DNA from: Chloroflexi bacterium UBA4736
GTDB taxonomy: Bacteria > Chloroflexota > Dormibacteria > Dormibacterales > Dormibacteraceae
NCBI GenBank assembly: GCA_002404015.1
Contig: DHIW01000023.1
Span: forward strand, 1 to 30,803
Length of the DNA stretch: 30,803 nt
Direction of reading: 5' to 3'
In this document: positions 23,587 to 30,803 of the stretch, piece after piece
Layout: every line of letters starts with the position of its first letter
Position numbering within the stretch: the first letter of the stretch is position 1
Position numbers and translations under genes: made by a program
The notes under the pieces: model-generated
What the model was told of the DNA's origin: nothing
Seen by the model: the letters and a program-made list of their open reading frames with translations, nothing else
Database searches by the model: none

Positions 23587-23633
23587 CAACTCCCCGCAGG
23601 TCGCATCCGTCCGCCGCGCAGGGGGAGGGAGTT
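23587..23633. terminator. GC-rich inverted repeat in the SDR-MFS gap
   Basis: AACTCCC and GGGAGTT flank about 33 bases, with inner CCCGC/GCAGGG complementarity, followed by CTTTGC. It could end the SDR operon. Its GGGGGAGGGAG side resembles the spacers of the repeat at the left edge of the window, so it may belong to a dispersed repeat family. Confidence 0.3.
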
Positions 23634-23646
23634 CTTTGCAACCCCG

Positions 23647-24864
23647 GTGTCGGACCATGATGTGGTGGCTGACGTGCCGACGACCCCCGCCGGCCAACGC
23701 ATCGTCCTGTCCAGGGCTGCGCTGGGTGCCATTGCCGTCACGTTTCTGCTCATGGGCACGCTGGCGTCCGCCTATGGACCCATGCTCGAGCTCCTGACTC
23801 GGCGGTTCGGCATCGGACTGCCAGTCGCCGGCGAGGTCTTGAGCGTCCACTTTGCGGGGGCCCTGACCGGCGTGGTCGTGTGGATGCGGATGCTGGAGCG
23901 GGTTTCTGGGCGGCTCGCCGTGGCGGCCGCCCTCGCCGTGACCGGCCTCGGCTGCGCCGGAGCCGCCGCGGCGCCGTCCTGGCCGGCCTTTCTGGTCGCG
24001 GTTTTCATGGTCGGGATTGGGTTCGGGGCGCTGGACATCGCCCTGACCCAGTTGGTGGCGCACAGCGAGGGGCAGCGGCGGTCGGCCCTGCTCAATGCTC
24101 TCAGCGGCGCCTACGCGGTGGGCGCCGTGGCCGGACCCATCCTCGTTTCGGTGGCGGGCGGCCGGCGCCTCTCCCTGCTCTACGCCGGCGGCGCGGCGCT
24201 CGCCTTCATCCTGATACCAGCCGCCGCCAGGGTCTCGGGGCGGCTCACGGCTCCGAGCGCGGGCGACGTCGCCAAGAGGACGACAGGGCGGGGTGGGCTG
24301 ATCGTCATCTTCGTCGTCGCCTTCGTCCTCTACGTCGGGGTCGAGACCGGCACGAGCGGCTGGATGGCCTCGCACCTGGAATCGGTCGGCTTCGGCTCCG
24401 TCGCTGCCGCGACCCTGACGTCCGGCTTCTGGCTGGCGCTGGCCCTGGGACGCCTGCTGGTGGCCCTGGTGCCGCCGACGGTGCCCGAGCCCGCGATCGT
24501 GCTGGCGGGCACAGCGGTCGCGGCGGGGGCGCTCCTGGCCGCAGTCTATGGTCCCGCCGCACCGGTCGCGTACATCGTCACCGGCCTGGGGGTCGCGCCC
24601 ATCTGGCCTACCGCCGTCGTGTGGCTGGCCAGGCTGAACCCGGGTGACGCCCGCGCCACGTCCTGGCTGTTCCCGGCCGCGATGGCGGGCGGTGCGCTGG
24701 TCCCCGGTGGGATCAGCCTGGTCGTCGCTCGCTCGGGCGTGGGCTGGGTGCCCGCCATCCTCGCCGCGGTCGCACTCGGCTGCCTGGCCGCGTTCGCGCT
24801 GGCCGCGACGCGGGCGGGTCGGGTCCTCAGCGAGGCGGCAGGTTCCCGCTCGTCAGGGGCCTGA
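23647..24864 (+). CDS. MFS transporter
   Basis: This 405-aa protein has about twelve hydrophobic helices in two halves. It has no long soluble domain. GTG at 23647 is used, but a ribosome-binding site is weak (GAGGGAG about 15 nt upstream); later GTG codons are possible. The helix pattern and motifs such as VGIGFGALDIALTQLV and LNALSGAYAVGAVAGPIL (first half) and FWLALALGRLL (second half) resemble the sugar/FucP-like MFS branch. The substrate and direction are not readable. Convergent with the hemolysin-III gene 20 bp downstream. Confidence 0.82.
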   Translation: MSDHDVVADVPTTPAGQRIVLSRAALGAIAVTFLLMGTLASAYGPMLELLTRRFGIGLPVAGEVLSVHFAGALTGVVVWMRMLERVSGRLAVAAALAVTGLGCAGAAAAPSWPAFLVAVFMVGIGFGALDIALTQLVAHSEGQRRSALLNALSGAYAVGAVAGPILVSVAGGRRLSLLYAGGAALAFILIPAAARVSGRLTAPSAGDVAKRTTGRGGLIVIFVVAFVLYVGVETGTSGWMASHLESVGFGSVAAATLTSGFWLALALGRLLVALVPPTVPEPAIVLAGTAVAAGALLAAVYGPAAPVAYIVTGLGVAPIWPTAVVWLARLNPGDARATSWLFPAAMAGGALVPGGISLVVARSGVGWVPAILAAVALGCLAAFALAATRAGRVLSEAAGSRSSGA

Positions 24865-24884
24865 TCCCGCGGGCTGGGACGGCT

Positions 24885-25538
24885 TCAGGCTCTGTGGGCT
24901 GGTGCCACGAAGACGGCGAGCACGACGAAGAAGCTCGCGCTGGCGCCCAGCACCAGCAGGTGGAAGACCTCGTGGTACCCGAACGTCCTGGGCCAGAGTC
25001 GCGGCCGCCGCAGCGCATAGGCCAGGGCTCCGATGGAGTACAGGAGACCGCCGAGCAGAATGAACAGGAGGGCGGCGACGCCGAGCCTGGCCGCGATCTG
25101 GGGGGCGGCCACGACGCCGATCCAGCCCATGCCCACGTACACGCCGGCCAGCGCCCAGCGCGGCAACCGGAACCCGGGCAGTAGGGTCGCCATCCCGACG
25201 GCGGCCAGTATCCAGACCGACGCCAGGATTCCGACTCGCAGGTAGCCGGTGAGGACGTTGAACCCGATCGCGGTGTAGGTGGCCGCGATGAAAAAGAAGA
25301 TGTCGGCGTGGTCGAGCGCCCGCAGGGTCGTGCGGACGCGAGTCTCCCAATAACCGATGTGGTAGACGGCGCTGACCCCGAGCAGCAGGACGAGACTCGC
25401 GCCGTACAGCACCATCGTGGCCGCCTTGGCGGCCTGGCTCGCGGTGAGGCTTACGAGCACGATCGTGCCCGCGACGGCCAGGATGGCTCCCGCGGCATGG
25501 GACCAGCCTCGCAACCGCGGTTTCCTCTGCGTATCCAC
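24885..25538 (-). CDS. Hemolysin III / PAQR family membrane protein
   Basis: The 217-aa product has seven hydrophobic helices and the family's metal-site residues: SAVYHIGYW and LDHADIFFFIAATYT in the middle, and GYHEVFHLLVLGAS near the end. Bacterial members (TrhA) are linked to membrane-energetic and lipid homeostasis rather than to proven haemolysis. GTG at 25538 is chosen because it gives the family's usual size; an upstream reading would run into the catalase gene on the other strand. Divergent from the catalase gene over 64 bp. Confidence 0.85.
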   Translation of the reverse strand: MDTQRKPRLRGWSHAAGAILAVAGTIVLVSLTASQAAKAATMVLYGASLVLLLGVSAVYHIGYWETRVRTTLRALDHADIFFFIAATYTAIGFNVLTGYLRVGILASVWILAAVGMATLLPGFRLPRWALAGVYVGMGWIGVVAAPQIAARLGVAALLFILLGGLLYSIGALAYALRRPRLWPRTFGYHEVFHLLVLGASASFFVVLAVFVAPAHRA

Positions 25539-25589
25539 CTCTAATCCGTGCTCCGGCCTCGACGGCCAGACCGAGCGGCTCGGCCGTAG

Positions 25590-25595
25590 TACGGT
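25590..25595 (+). promoter_or_regulatory. Candidate -10 box of the catalase gene
   Basis: TACGGT lies 7 nt before the ATG at 25603. No Shine-Dalgarno is present and no good -35 is seen. The geometry fits a leaderless transcript. Confidence 0.25.
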
Positions 25596-25602
25596 GTCGA
25601 AT

Positions 25603-26553
25603 ATGGCAGACGACATCGGTGAGCGGCTGATCGCCGCCATCGACGAGTCCTTCACGACTCGCCCCGAGGTCCGCGCCGCGCACGCCAAGGGCGTCTGCTG
25701 CGAGGGCACGTTCACCGCCACCCGGGAGGCGGCCGTGCTCACCGTGGCACCGCATATGCAGGGGACGGCGGTTCCCGTGGTCGTGCGTTTCTCGACCGCG
25801 CCGGCCAACCCCGACCTGCCGGACTATGCCGCCGACGTGGCGGGGATGGCGATCAAGTTCCTGCTTCCCGACGCCCGCGAGACCGATATCGTCGCCATCA
25901 ACCTGCCCGTCTTCTTCGTACGGGACCCCGAGGACTTCATCACCCTGACGAGGGCTCGACGGCCCGACCCCAAGACAGGTAAACCGGTTTCCTACCGCAT
26001 CCTCCTGTTCGCGCTCAGGCACCCCGAAGCCCTCCGCGGGATCGTTCACTCGGCCCGCCACCTGGGCCAGGTCACGCCGAGCTGGATGCAGGCGCGCTAC
26101 AACGCACTCCACTCCTTCCGCTGGACGGATGCCGACGGCGCCTCCCGGTTCGTGCGATATGAGCTGCACCCGGCCGCCGGCGAGCGCGAGATCCCGCGGG
26201 CCGAGGCTCGGCGGTTGGGTCCCGACTACCTCGGGGAGGAGCTCAGCCGCAGGCTCGCGGAGGGCCCGGCCGAGTTCCGGCTGCTCATACAGCTGGCGGA
26301 GCCAGGCGACCACGTCGACGATCCGACCAGGGCGTGGCCGGAGTCGCGGCAGCGCGTGGAGGCGGGCCGGCTCCAGATCCACCGGGTCGCCGCGGACCAG
26401 GGCGAGGGCTGCGAGCGCCGCGTCTTCGATCCGACCCGAGTGATCGACGGCGTCGAGTGCTCAGGCGACCGGGTGCTGGCAGCCCGCCGGCCGGCCTACT
26501 CGGTGTCGATCGAGCGCCGGCTGGCGGCCGGCCAGCCCGGGCCTGGAGAGTAG
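25603..26553 (+). CDS. Small SrpA-type catalase-family haem protein
   Basis: The 316-aa product is much shorter than classical catalases (about 480 or more) and matches the minimal catalase/SrpA group. The distal His27 is in AAHAKGVCCEGTF, the Asn is in VAINLPVFFVRDPEDF, and a C-terminal VFDPTRVIDGVECSGDRVLAARRPAYSVS carries the proximal region. VVRFSTAPANPDLPDYAADVAGMAIKF is a clear catalase-core strand-turn. The family uses haem to destroy or use peroxides, often organic, and may be a peroxidase. No signal peptide. It could deal with peroxide made by oxidases such as the copper amine oxidase upstream, though they are 14 kb apart (inference). Confidence 0.86.
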   Translation: MADDIGERLIAAIDESFTTRPEVRAAHAKGVCCEGTFTATREAAVLTVAPHMQGTAVPVVVRFSTAPANPDLPDYAADVAGMAIKFLLPDARETDIVAINLPVFFVRDPEDFITLTRARRPDPKTGKPVSYRILLFALRHPEALRGIVHSARHLGQVTPSWMQARYNALHSFRWTDADGASRFVRYELHPAAGEREIPRAEARRLGPDYLGEELSRRLAEGPAEFRLLIQLAEPGDHVDDPTRAWPESRQRVEAGRLQIHRVAADQGEGCERRVFDPTRVIDGVECSGDRVLAARRPAYSVSIERRLAAGQPGPGE

Positions 26554-26675
26554 CGCTCGGCTCTCAATTGGATCTCCGCCGCGGGCAGGTCCGCCCTGGC
26601 TGGGCACGAGGAGGCCTCGCGGGCTAGAACGAAGTCGAGGAGCTCGAGCAGGCTGGAGTCTCTTCATTGGAGCGC

Positions 26676-26688
26676 ACGCCTCCGGCGT
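26676..26688. terminator. Small hairpin between convergent catalase and YceI genes
   Basis: ACGCC and GGCGT pair over a three-base loop within the 148-bp convergent gap 26554-26701. The rest of the gap shows no other structure or gene. Confidence 0.35.
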
Positions 26689-26701
26689 CCGGGCTGGTGA
26701 T

Positions 26702-27424
26702 CTACGACTTGACCATCACAAGCTGGAATTCGAGAGTGACTGTCGACTGGGGGGTCACAAATGGTTGAGTCGGCTTCGTGATTCCGAACTGGGTCATGTC
26801 AAACGTGGTCGACCCGACCGCCTCGACCTGGCTGCCATTGAGCTTCACCTGCACCACCATCTGAACCGTCTGAGTGGTGCCGTGGATGGTCAGCTGACCC
26901 GGGATGTTCACGCTCACCGTCTGGCCGCTCTCGAGGCCCGCCGGTAGATCGACCGCCTGGCCGACAAAGGTCGCGGTCGGATAGTGCGAGACGCTGAGAG
27001 CCTGGCTGACGATCCGGTCCCGGTTGGTGACGCTGTAGCCGGCGACGGTGTCCTGGCTCGTGAGGCTGGCCAGCTGGGCCGTGAATGTCAGAGCTGTCAG
27101 CTGCATCGCGCTTGACCCTTGCTGGGCGGTGACCGAACCCGTCACGGCAGTGGTCCGGGCGACCGCCTGGTGCGGCGAAGCCTGTCCGGCGAACTGCTCG
27201 GTGACCCTGTAGCCGGCCTGGGAGCCCTGCGACACGGTCCAGTTGCCGGCGAGAGTCGAGGCGGTGGTCGCCGTCATGGGACTCGACGCCGGGCTCGCGG
27301 TCGGAAGCGTCAGGGCGGCAGGTGCACTTCGAAGGTTGGAGAAGAAGTAGAGGTAGGCCCCCGCCCCACCGACGATGAGAAGAAGGAGGGCGGCGCCGCC
27401 GGCGATCAGGAGAGGTTTCCTCAC
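26702..27424 (-). CDS. YceI-family lipocalin-like exported protein
   Basis: The 240-aa product begins with a basic residue pair and a strong helix (PLLIAGGAALLLLIVGGAGAYLYFF; split by Gly) acting as signal anchor, then a Ser/Thr/Pro linker (about 33-60) and a YceI domain: GNWTVSQGSQAGYRV, LTFTAQLASLTSQD, YPTATFVGQAVD, LTIHGTTQTVQ and STTFDMTQFGI. YceI proteins bind isoprenoid-like hydrophobic ligands outside the cytoplasm. Start is GTG at 27424 with a poor ribosome-binding site. A 57-aa membrane ORF lies 23 bp upstream on the same strand. Confidence 0.85.
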   Translation of the reverse strand: MRKPLLIAGGAALLLLIVGGAGAYLYFFSNLRSAPAALTLPTASPASSPMTATTASTLAGNWTVSQGSQAGYRVTEQFAGQASPHQAVARTTAVTGSVTAQQGSSAMQLTALTFTAQLASLTSQDTVAGYSVTNRDRIVSQALSVSHYPTATFVGQAVDLPAGLESGQTVSVNIPGQLTIHGTTQTVQMVVQVKLNGSQVEAVGSTTFDMTQFGITKPTQPFVTPQSTVTLEFQLVMVKS

Positions 27425-27447
27425 AATTCGATGATCGCCGCCGAACC

Positions 27448-27621
27448 TTAGAGGACGCTGGGCAGCTTCGTTGCGTCTCCTGGGAGGCGATCCGGCTCCG
27501 AGACCGTTCCAGGATGCCGCTGCAGCCGGATGGTGGCGGCGAGAAGCAGGGTCACCACGCCGGCGGCGCCGATCAATCGGAAGGGGTCCAGCCTGGCGGC
27601 GGAGCGGCCGATCGCGAGCAT
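27448..27621 (-). CDS. Possible 57-aa single-TM protein upstream of the YceI gene
   Basis: Reads MLAIGRSAARLDPFRLIGAA, then GVVTLLLAATIRLQRHPGTV, then SEPDRLPGDATKLPSVL and stop. It has one clear helix (about 17-33), basic residues just before and after, and a polar tail. The stop is 23 bp before the YceI start, on the same strand, so the two may form an operon. The only ribosome-binding hint is AGGT. No family was recognised. The gap 27425-27701 holds nothing else on this strand. Confidence 0.4.
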   Translation of the reverse strand: MLAIGRSAARLDPFRLIGAAGVVTLLLAATIRLQRHPGTVSEPDRLPGDATKLPSVL

Positions 27622-27686
27622 GCGACCTACGATCGCGACTGGATTTGAGCCCCGGCTAGGAGACTCCTGGGATGTTGCTGGGACAG

Positions 27687-27695
27687 TGCTAGCCT
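27687..27695 (+). promoter_or_regulatory. Extended -10-like box of the LLM oxidoreductase gene
   Basis: TGC followed by TAGCCT (27690-27695) resembles an extended -10 and ends 6 nt before the ATG at 27702. No ribosome-binding site is visible, so a leaderless transcript is likely. Confidence 0.35.
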
Positions 27696-27701
27696 GCCGC
27701 G

Positions 27702-28631
27702 ATGGAGCGACGGCCGCGGGCCCGGCTGCGTCTCGCGCTGGCCCTGGATGGCAGCATTTTCCCGCCCGGCGAGCAGCATCGCCTGGTCGAGGCCGCCCGC
27801 CTGGCCGAGGACGCGGGCATCGATTACGTGACCGTTGCCGAGCACGTGCTGATGGGGCCGCACGCCAGCGAGCAGGATCCCTGGGGCACCTGGGAGCCGC
27901 ATCACCTGGACATGCCGTGGCCGGAACCGCTGGTCACGCTAGCCGCGATCGCCGGTGCGACCAGCCAGATCGGGCTGGTCTCGGCGGTGGTGATCGCTCC
28001 GCTGCGACCAGCCGGCCTGCTGGCGAAAATGGCTGCCACCCTGCACGCGCTGTCGCAGGGGCGATTCGTAATGGGTGTCTCAGCGAGCTGGCATCGGGAC
28101 GAGTACGAGGCCCTGGGCGTCTCGTTCGCGAACCGCGGCCAGGTGATGGAGGACGCGATCGGCGCCTGCCGCGCGCTCTGGGCAGGGGCGCCGGCGAGCT
28201 TCCAATCCGCAACCGTGAATTTCAGCGACATGCACTGCCAACCGCGCCCTGCGCCCGGCGAGCGGATTCCAGTCTGGTTCACGGGCAAGTTCACCCCCCG
28301 GCTGGTCCGCCGCATCGTCAGCCTTGGCGACGGCTGGATGCCGTACAACGCGTATGAGATGACCTTGGCCGAGAAGGCCGCTGCCATCGGCGAGCTACGC
28401 GAGCGTTACGTGGAGGCGGGTCGGGAACCCGACACACTTGAGGTGGCTGACACGCTGGTCCCGGTTGAGGGCTCGATCGCCCGGACCATTGACCAGGTGC
28501 CGGCCCTGGCGGGCGCCGGCGTCACCATCGTCCGCATCCACCTTCGGCGTTTCGTTCGTGGTCCCGACGACGTGCCCAGCGCGATCGAGGAGACAGCCGG
28601 CCGTTTTGCCGAACATGGCCGCGCGCGGTAG
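27702..28631 (+). CDS. LLM-class flavin/F420-dependent oxidoreductase
   Basis: A 309-aa TIM-barrel protein of the luciferase-like monooxygenase family. It shows LRLALALDGSIF (first strand), VEAARLAEDAGIDYVTVAEHVLM, IGLVSAVVIAPLRPAGLLAKMAATL and GRFVMGVSASWHRDEYEALGVSFANRG, which form the cofactor-binding side in F420- or FMN-using members. The GLVSAVVIAP strand and GVSASWHRDEY loop resemble the F420 branch common in GC-rich soil bacteria, but the cofactor is inferred. It reads through IPVWFTGKFTPRLVRRIVSLGDGWMP to the end. Substrate unknown. Convergent with pobA, with a hairpin between. Confidence 0.85.
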   Translation: MERRPRARLRLALALDGSIFPPGEQHRLVEAARLAEDAGIDYVTVAEHVLMGPHASEQDPWGTWEPHHLDMPWPEPLVTLAAIAGATSQIGLVSAVVIAPLRPAGLLAKMAATLHALSQGRFVMGVSASWHRDEYEALGVSFANRGQVMEDAIGACRALWAGAPASFQSATVNFSDMHCQPRPAPGERIPVWFTGKFTPRLVRRIVSLGDGWMPYNAYEMTLAEKAAAIGELRERYVEAGREPDTLEVADTLVPVEGSIARTIDQVPALAGAGVTIVRIHLRRFVRGPDDVPSAIEETAGRFAEHGRAR

Positions 28632-28634
28632 CCG

Positions 28635-28649
28635 ACGCCTGGAAGGCGT
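28635..28649. terminator. 6-bp hairpin after the LLM gene
   Basis: ACGCCT (28635-28640) and AGGCGT (28644-28649) pair over the loop GGA, directly after the LLM stop and ahead of the convergent pobA stop. No T-run. Confidence 0.5.
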
Positions 28650-28670
28650 GCCCCTGCCGGATCCACATTG

Positions 28671-29855
28671 TCACTGGGTCTCTTCGAGGCCGGTCGCGGC
28701 GCTTGTGTAGTTCTCAGCCAAGGAGGTTGCGGCTGCCCTCGATCTTGTGATGTAGGAGAGGTTGGCAAGGCGCAGTTTGTGTTCGAAGGGATCTCCCGCA
28801 GCATCGCGGTGCAGTAAGCCGGTCATGAACGCGGAGAAGTGCTGGGCTCGCCAGACACGGGGCAGGCAGGCCTCGGTGTACCCGTCCAGCCCGGCCCGGT
28901 CGCCCGAGCGATACCAGGCGACCAGAGCCCCGGCCAGCGTGCGCACGTCGGCGAGCGCGAGGTTCATGCCCTTGGCACCGGTCGGCGGCACGATGTGGGC
29001 GGCGTCGCCGGCCAGGAACAGGTGGCCGTGCTGCATCGGCTCGATCACGAGGCCGCGGAGTGGCGTGATGCCGCTCTCCAGGATCTCACCGGCTTGCAGC
29101 GAAGGCTCACCCAGACGCAACCGCAGCTCTTCCCAGATCCGCTCCTCCGGCCAGTCGGCCAGGTCCGCGTCGGCGGCAACCTGGAGGTAGAGGCGGCTCA
29201 CCTCGGGCGACCGCATGCTGTGCAGCGCGAATCCACGTTCGTGATAGGCGTAGATCAGCTCCTCGGCCGCCGGAGGTGTGCGAGCCAGGATTCCCAGCCA
29301 GGCGTGCGGATAGTCCCGCTCGTAAAGGCTGAAGGAACCGTTTGGAAGGGCCGCTCGCCCGATCCCGTGGGAGCCGTCACAGCCTGCCGCGAAGTCGCAA
29401 GTCAACTCCTCCTCGCCCTCGTCTTGCCGGTAGATGATGGCCGGCCGCTCGCTCTCGATTCCAACGAGCCGGAGCGCCTCAGCCTCGAAGTGGATCTCGC
29501 CGCCAGCAGCGAGGCGGGCGGCGATCAGGTCTTTGACGAGCTCCTGCTGCCCATAGACCATGATCTGGCGACCGGTGAGGGCGACGAAGTCGATGTGGTG
29601 CCGGCCACCTTGAAACTGCAGGTAGATGCCACGGTGGGCGAGTCCCTCACGGTCCATCCTCTCCCCCACACCGCTCTCGCGCAGCAGCTGGACGGCGCCA
29701 TGCTCCAGGACGCCAGCGCGGACGCGACCCTCGACGTACTCGCGGCTGCGCTGCTCGAGGACGACAGAGTCGATGCCCTCGCGTTGAAGCAGGTGGGAGA
29801 GCATGAGCCCGGCCGGGCCCGCTCCAAGGATGCCAACCTGGGTGCGCCGGCTCAC
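28671..29855 (-). CDS. pobA: 4-hydroxybenzoate 3-monooxygenase
   Basis: A 394-aa FAD monooxygenase that turns 4-hydroxybenzoate plus NADPH and O2 into protocatechuate. It has GAGPAGL (11-17), the RVRAGVLEHG block at 44-53 (PobA: RIRAGVLEQG), AAGCDGSHGIGR, and the second FAD motif FLAGDAAHIVPPTGAKGMNLA. Full-length for PobA. It begins at GTG 29855; no strong ribosome-binding site. No pca genes or PobR-like regulator appear in this window, so the rest of the beta-ketoadipate route must be elsewhere. The right neighbour is divergent and seems unrelated. Confidence 0.92.
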   Translation of the reverse strand: MSRRTQVGILGAGPAGLMLSHLLQREGIDSVVLEQRSREYVEGRVRAGVLEHGAVQLLRESGVGERMDREGLAHRGIYLQFQGGRHHIDFVALTGRQIMVYGQQELVKDLIAARLAAGGEIHFEAEALRLVGIESERPAIIYRQDEGEEELTCDFAAGCDGSHGIGRAALPNGSFSLYERDYPHAWLGILARTPPAAEELIYAYHERGFALHSMRSPEVSRLYLQVAADADLADWPEERIWEELRLRLGEPSLQAGEILESGITPLRGLVIEPMQHGHLFLAGDAAHIVPPTGAKGMNLALADVRTLAGALVAWYRSGDRAGLDGYTEACLPRVWRAQHFSAFMTGLLHRDAAGDPFEHKLRLANLSYITRSRAAATSLAENYTSAATGLEETQ

Positions 29856-29930
29856 CGACCCATTTTGCCGACGCTCTGGCGCAGACGGCCGTAGCCAGCT
29901 AGATTGGCGAGCGCTGTGACCCTCGGCTTC

Positions 29931-30140
29931 ATGGTGCCGGCAGGTTCGGGCCTGGGAGGCCTGATCACGGTCGGCGTGGTCGTCGGCCTCCTGCTATACG
30001 TGCTTGTCCGCGGCATGGCCGGCAAAGGTCCGAGCAAGGATCGGCCGGCACCGGTGCCGGGAGCCCTCAGCGACGAGGAGCTGGGCAAGATTGCGGAGTC
30101 GGAGGGACCAGTCGATTTGCCCGACGGCTCACGCACGTAA
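29931..30140 (+). CDS. Small single-TM protein
   Basis: From ATG 29931 the product is 69 aa; in-frame GTG 29916 and TTG 29904 would lengthen it slightly. It has one hydrophobic helix, LITVGVVVGLLLYVLV, then a basic residue (R) and a Pro/Asp/Glu-rich soluble tail (APVPGALSDEELGKIAESEG). No family was recognised and no function is proposed. It is divergent from pobA and precedes the class II aldolase gene by 67 bp. Confidence 0.55.
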   Translation: MVPAGSGLGGLITVGVVVGLLLYVLVRGMAGKGPSKDRPAPVPGALSDEELGKIAESEGPVDLPDGSRT

Positions 30141-30168
30141 GGGACGTTACGAAGTTAGGACCGGCTTG

Positions 30169-30179
30169 GGAACGGTTCC
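30169..30179. promoter_or_regulatory. Odd-length palindrome GGAACGGTTCC upstream of the aldolase gene
   Basis: A perfect palindrome about a central G, flanked by a weaker GGACC/GGTCC pair (30158-30162, 30183-30187). It lies 28 bp before the class II aldolase start and is placed like an operator. The operator role is inference. Confidence 0.3.
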
Positions 30180-30192
30180 GCAGGTCCACCTC

Positions 30193-30204
30193 GGAGAGGA
30201 GAGG
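30193..30204 (+). promoter_or_regulatory. Ribosome-binding site of the aldolase gene
   Basis: GGAGAGGAGAGG ends three bases before ATG 30208; its central GAGGAG has normal spacing and supports this start. Confidence 0.6.
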
Positions 30205-30207
30205 CGC

Positions 30208-30803
30208 ATGACAGGGTCGGAAGCCAGACTTCGAGACGAGTTGGTCCGCATCGCCCGGCAGATGGTCAGTAACGGCCTGGTGCGCGGGACGTCGGGAAAT
30301 GTGAGTGCCCGAGAGGCGGGCGCCGACCAGTGCCTGGTCACGCCTTCTGGCGTCGATTACGAGACCATGGAAGCGGAAGACCTGGTGCTTGTCGACCTGG
30401 CCGGCAGACCCGGGGCAAGTGGTCTGAAGCCTTCAGTCGACACGCCGATTCATGTGGCGATCTACCGTGCCCGGCCCGACGTGGTCGCCTGCATCCACAC
30501 TCACTCACCCTATGCTGCTGCCTTCTCCACTCTCGGCAAACCCATCCCAGCCCTGCTCACCGAGTCGGCGGGGTACCTCGGAGGGGCGGTCCGCGTTCTG
30601 GACTACGTGCCGCCGGCGACCGCCGACACCGGTGACCAGGTCGCCGCGGGCCTGGGCGGAGATCGAGCGGTGCTGCTTCCCAATCATGGTGTCTTCGCCG
30701 TCGGCGAGAGCCTCAAGAAATGCTTTGGAGCAGCCATGGCGGTCGAGGAGAGCGCTCAGGTCGCGTTCATCGCTCTGCAGCTAGTGCTGCGTCCCATAAA
30801 TAG
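30208..30803 (+). CDS. Class II aldolase/adducin family protein (3' end outside window)
   Basis: 198 codons are visible and the reading frame is open at the edge, so the gene continues beyond 30803. The zinc site is clear: His97 and His99 (CIHTHSPYA) and His160 (LPNHGVF). GTSGNVS (27-33) is the phosphate loop of the fuculose-phosphate aldolase group. The catalytic Glu normally in KPS-S-E is replaced by Asp78 (KPSVDTPIH). Possible roles are sugar-phosphate aldolase or ribulose-phosphate-type epimerase; the missing C-terminus is not expected to change the family call. Confidence 0.85.
   Translation, partial: MTGSEARLRDELVRIARQMVSNGLVRGTSGNVSAREAGADQCLVTPSGVDYETMEAEDLVLVDLAGRPGASGLKPSVDTPIHVAIYRARPDVVACIHTHSPYAAAFSTLGKPIPALLTESAGYLGGAVRVLDYVPPATADTGDQVAAGLGGDRAVLLPNHGVFAVGESLKKCFGAAMAVEESAQVAFIALQLVLRPIN

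Overview
This is a 30.8 kb, very GC-rich bacterial chromosomal window, densely coding and with mixed strands. It has no rRNA, recognisable tRNA, CRISPR array, prophage or insertion sequence. An F420-type LLM oxidoreductase, a MEDS-HATPase anti-sigma-like protein, a YukD-MinD fusion, strong G/C third-position bias, and a histone-tail gene beside ppk and a split MutT1 all fit a soil Terrabacteria lineage: Actinomycetota, or a Chloroflexota relative such as Ca. Dormiibacterota. The taxon is inferred, not shown.

Layout. (1) 1-3946: a 63-bp tandem repeat that duplicates the 3' end of a DUF1330 gene, then DUF1330, a GH63-type glucosidase and a divergent aquaporin. (2) 3983-7551: a YukD/ubiquitin-like + MinD ATPase fusion, divergent from a two-gene operon of a four-cysteine STAS protein and a MEDS-HATPase protein, which looks like a partner-switching signalling unit. 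(3) 7609-11129: an amine-catabolism operon (copper amine oxidase, then an APC permease) with a near-consensus promoter. (4) 11476-13193: an SDR translationally coupled to a divergent QueA-like protein. (5) 13239-20420: a TfoX-N protein, an H1-like basic protein, and a polyphosphate/phosphate-chemistry locus (PPK2, PPK1, CYTH-CHAD, Nudix, SixA-like phosphatase) with a convergent second CYTH gene. (6) 20451-23572: a decayed gamma-glutamyl-amine operon. It holds the C-terminal part of an APC permease with an in-frame TAG, an intact PuuD-type hydrolase, a glutamine-synthetase-like gene cut off at its C-terminal third, the last few codons of what looks like an aldehyde dehydrogenase, and an intact SDR. 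(7) 23647-30803: MFS transporter, hemolysin-III/PAQR protein, small SrpA-type catalase, YceI protein with a 57-aa membrane ORF upstream, LLM oxidoreductase, 4-hydroxybenzoate 3-monooxygenase, a single-TM small protein, and a class II aldolase that runs off the right edge.

The genes worth most attention are the broken gamma-glutamyl-amine operon (real deletion or assembly misjoin), the STAS protein that lacks its phospho-acceptor serine beside an intact HATPase, the YukD-MinD fusion, and the ppk neighbourhood, whose gene content recalls mycobacterial hupB-mutT1-ppk1. Convergent gene pairs are separated by clean GC-rich hairpins, and several genes without a Shine-Dalgarno have a TAnnnT box 6-8 nt before the start, suggesting leaderless transcripts.
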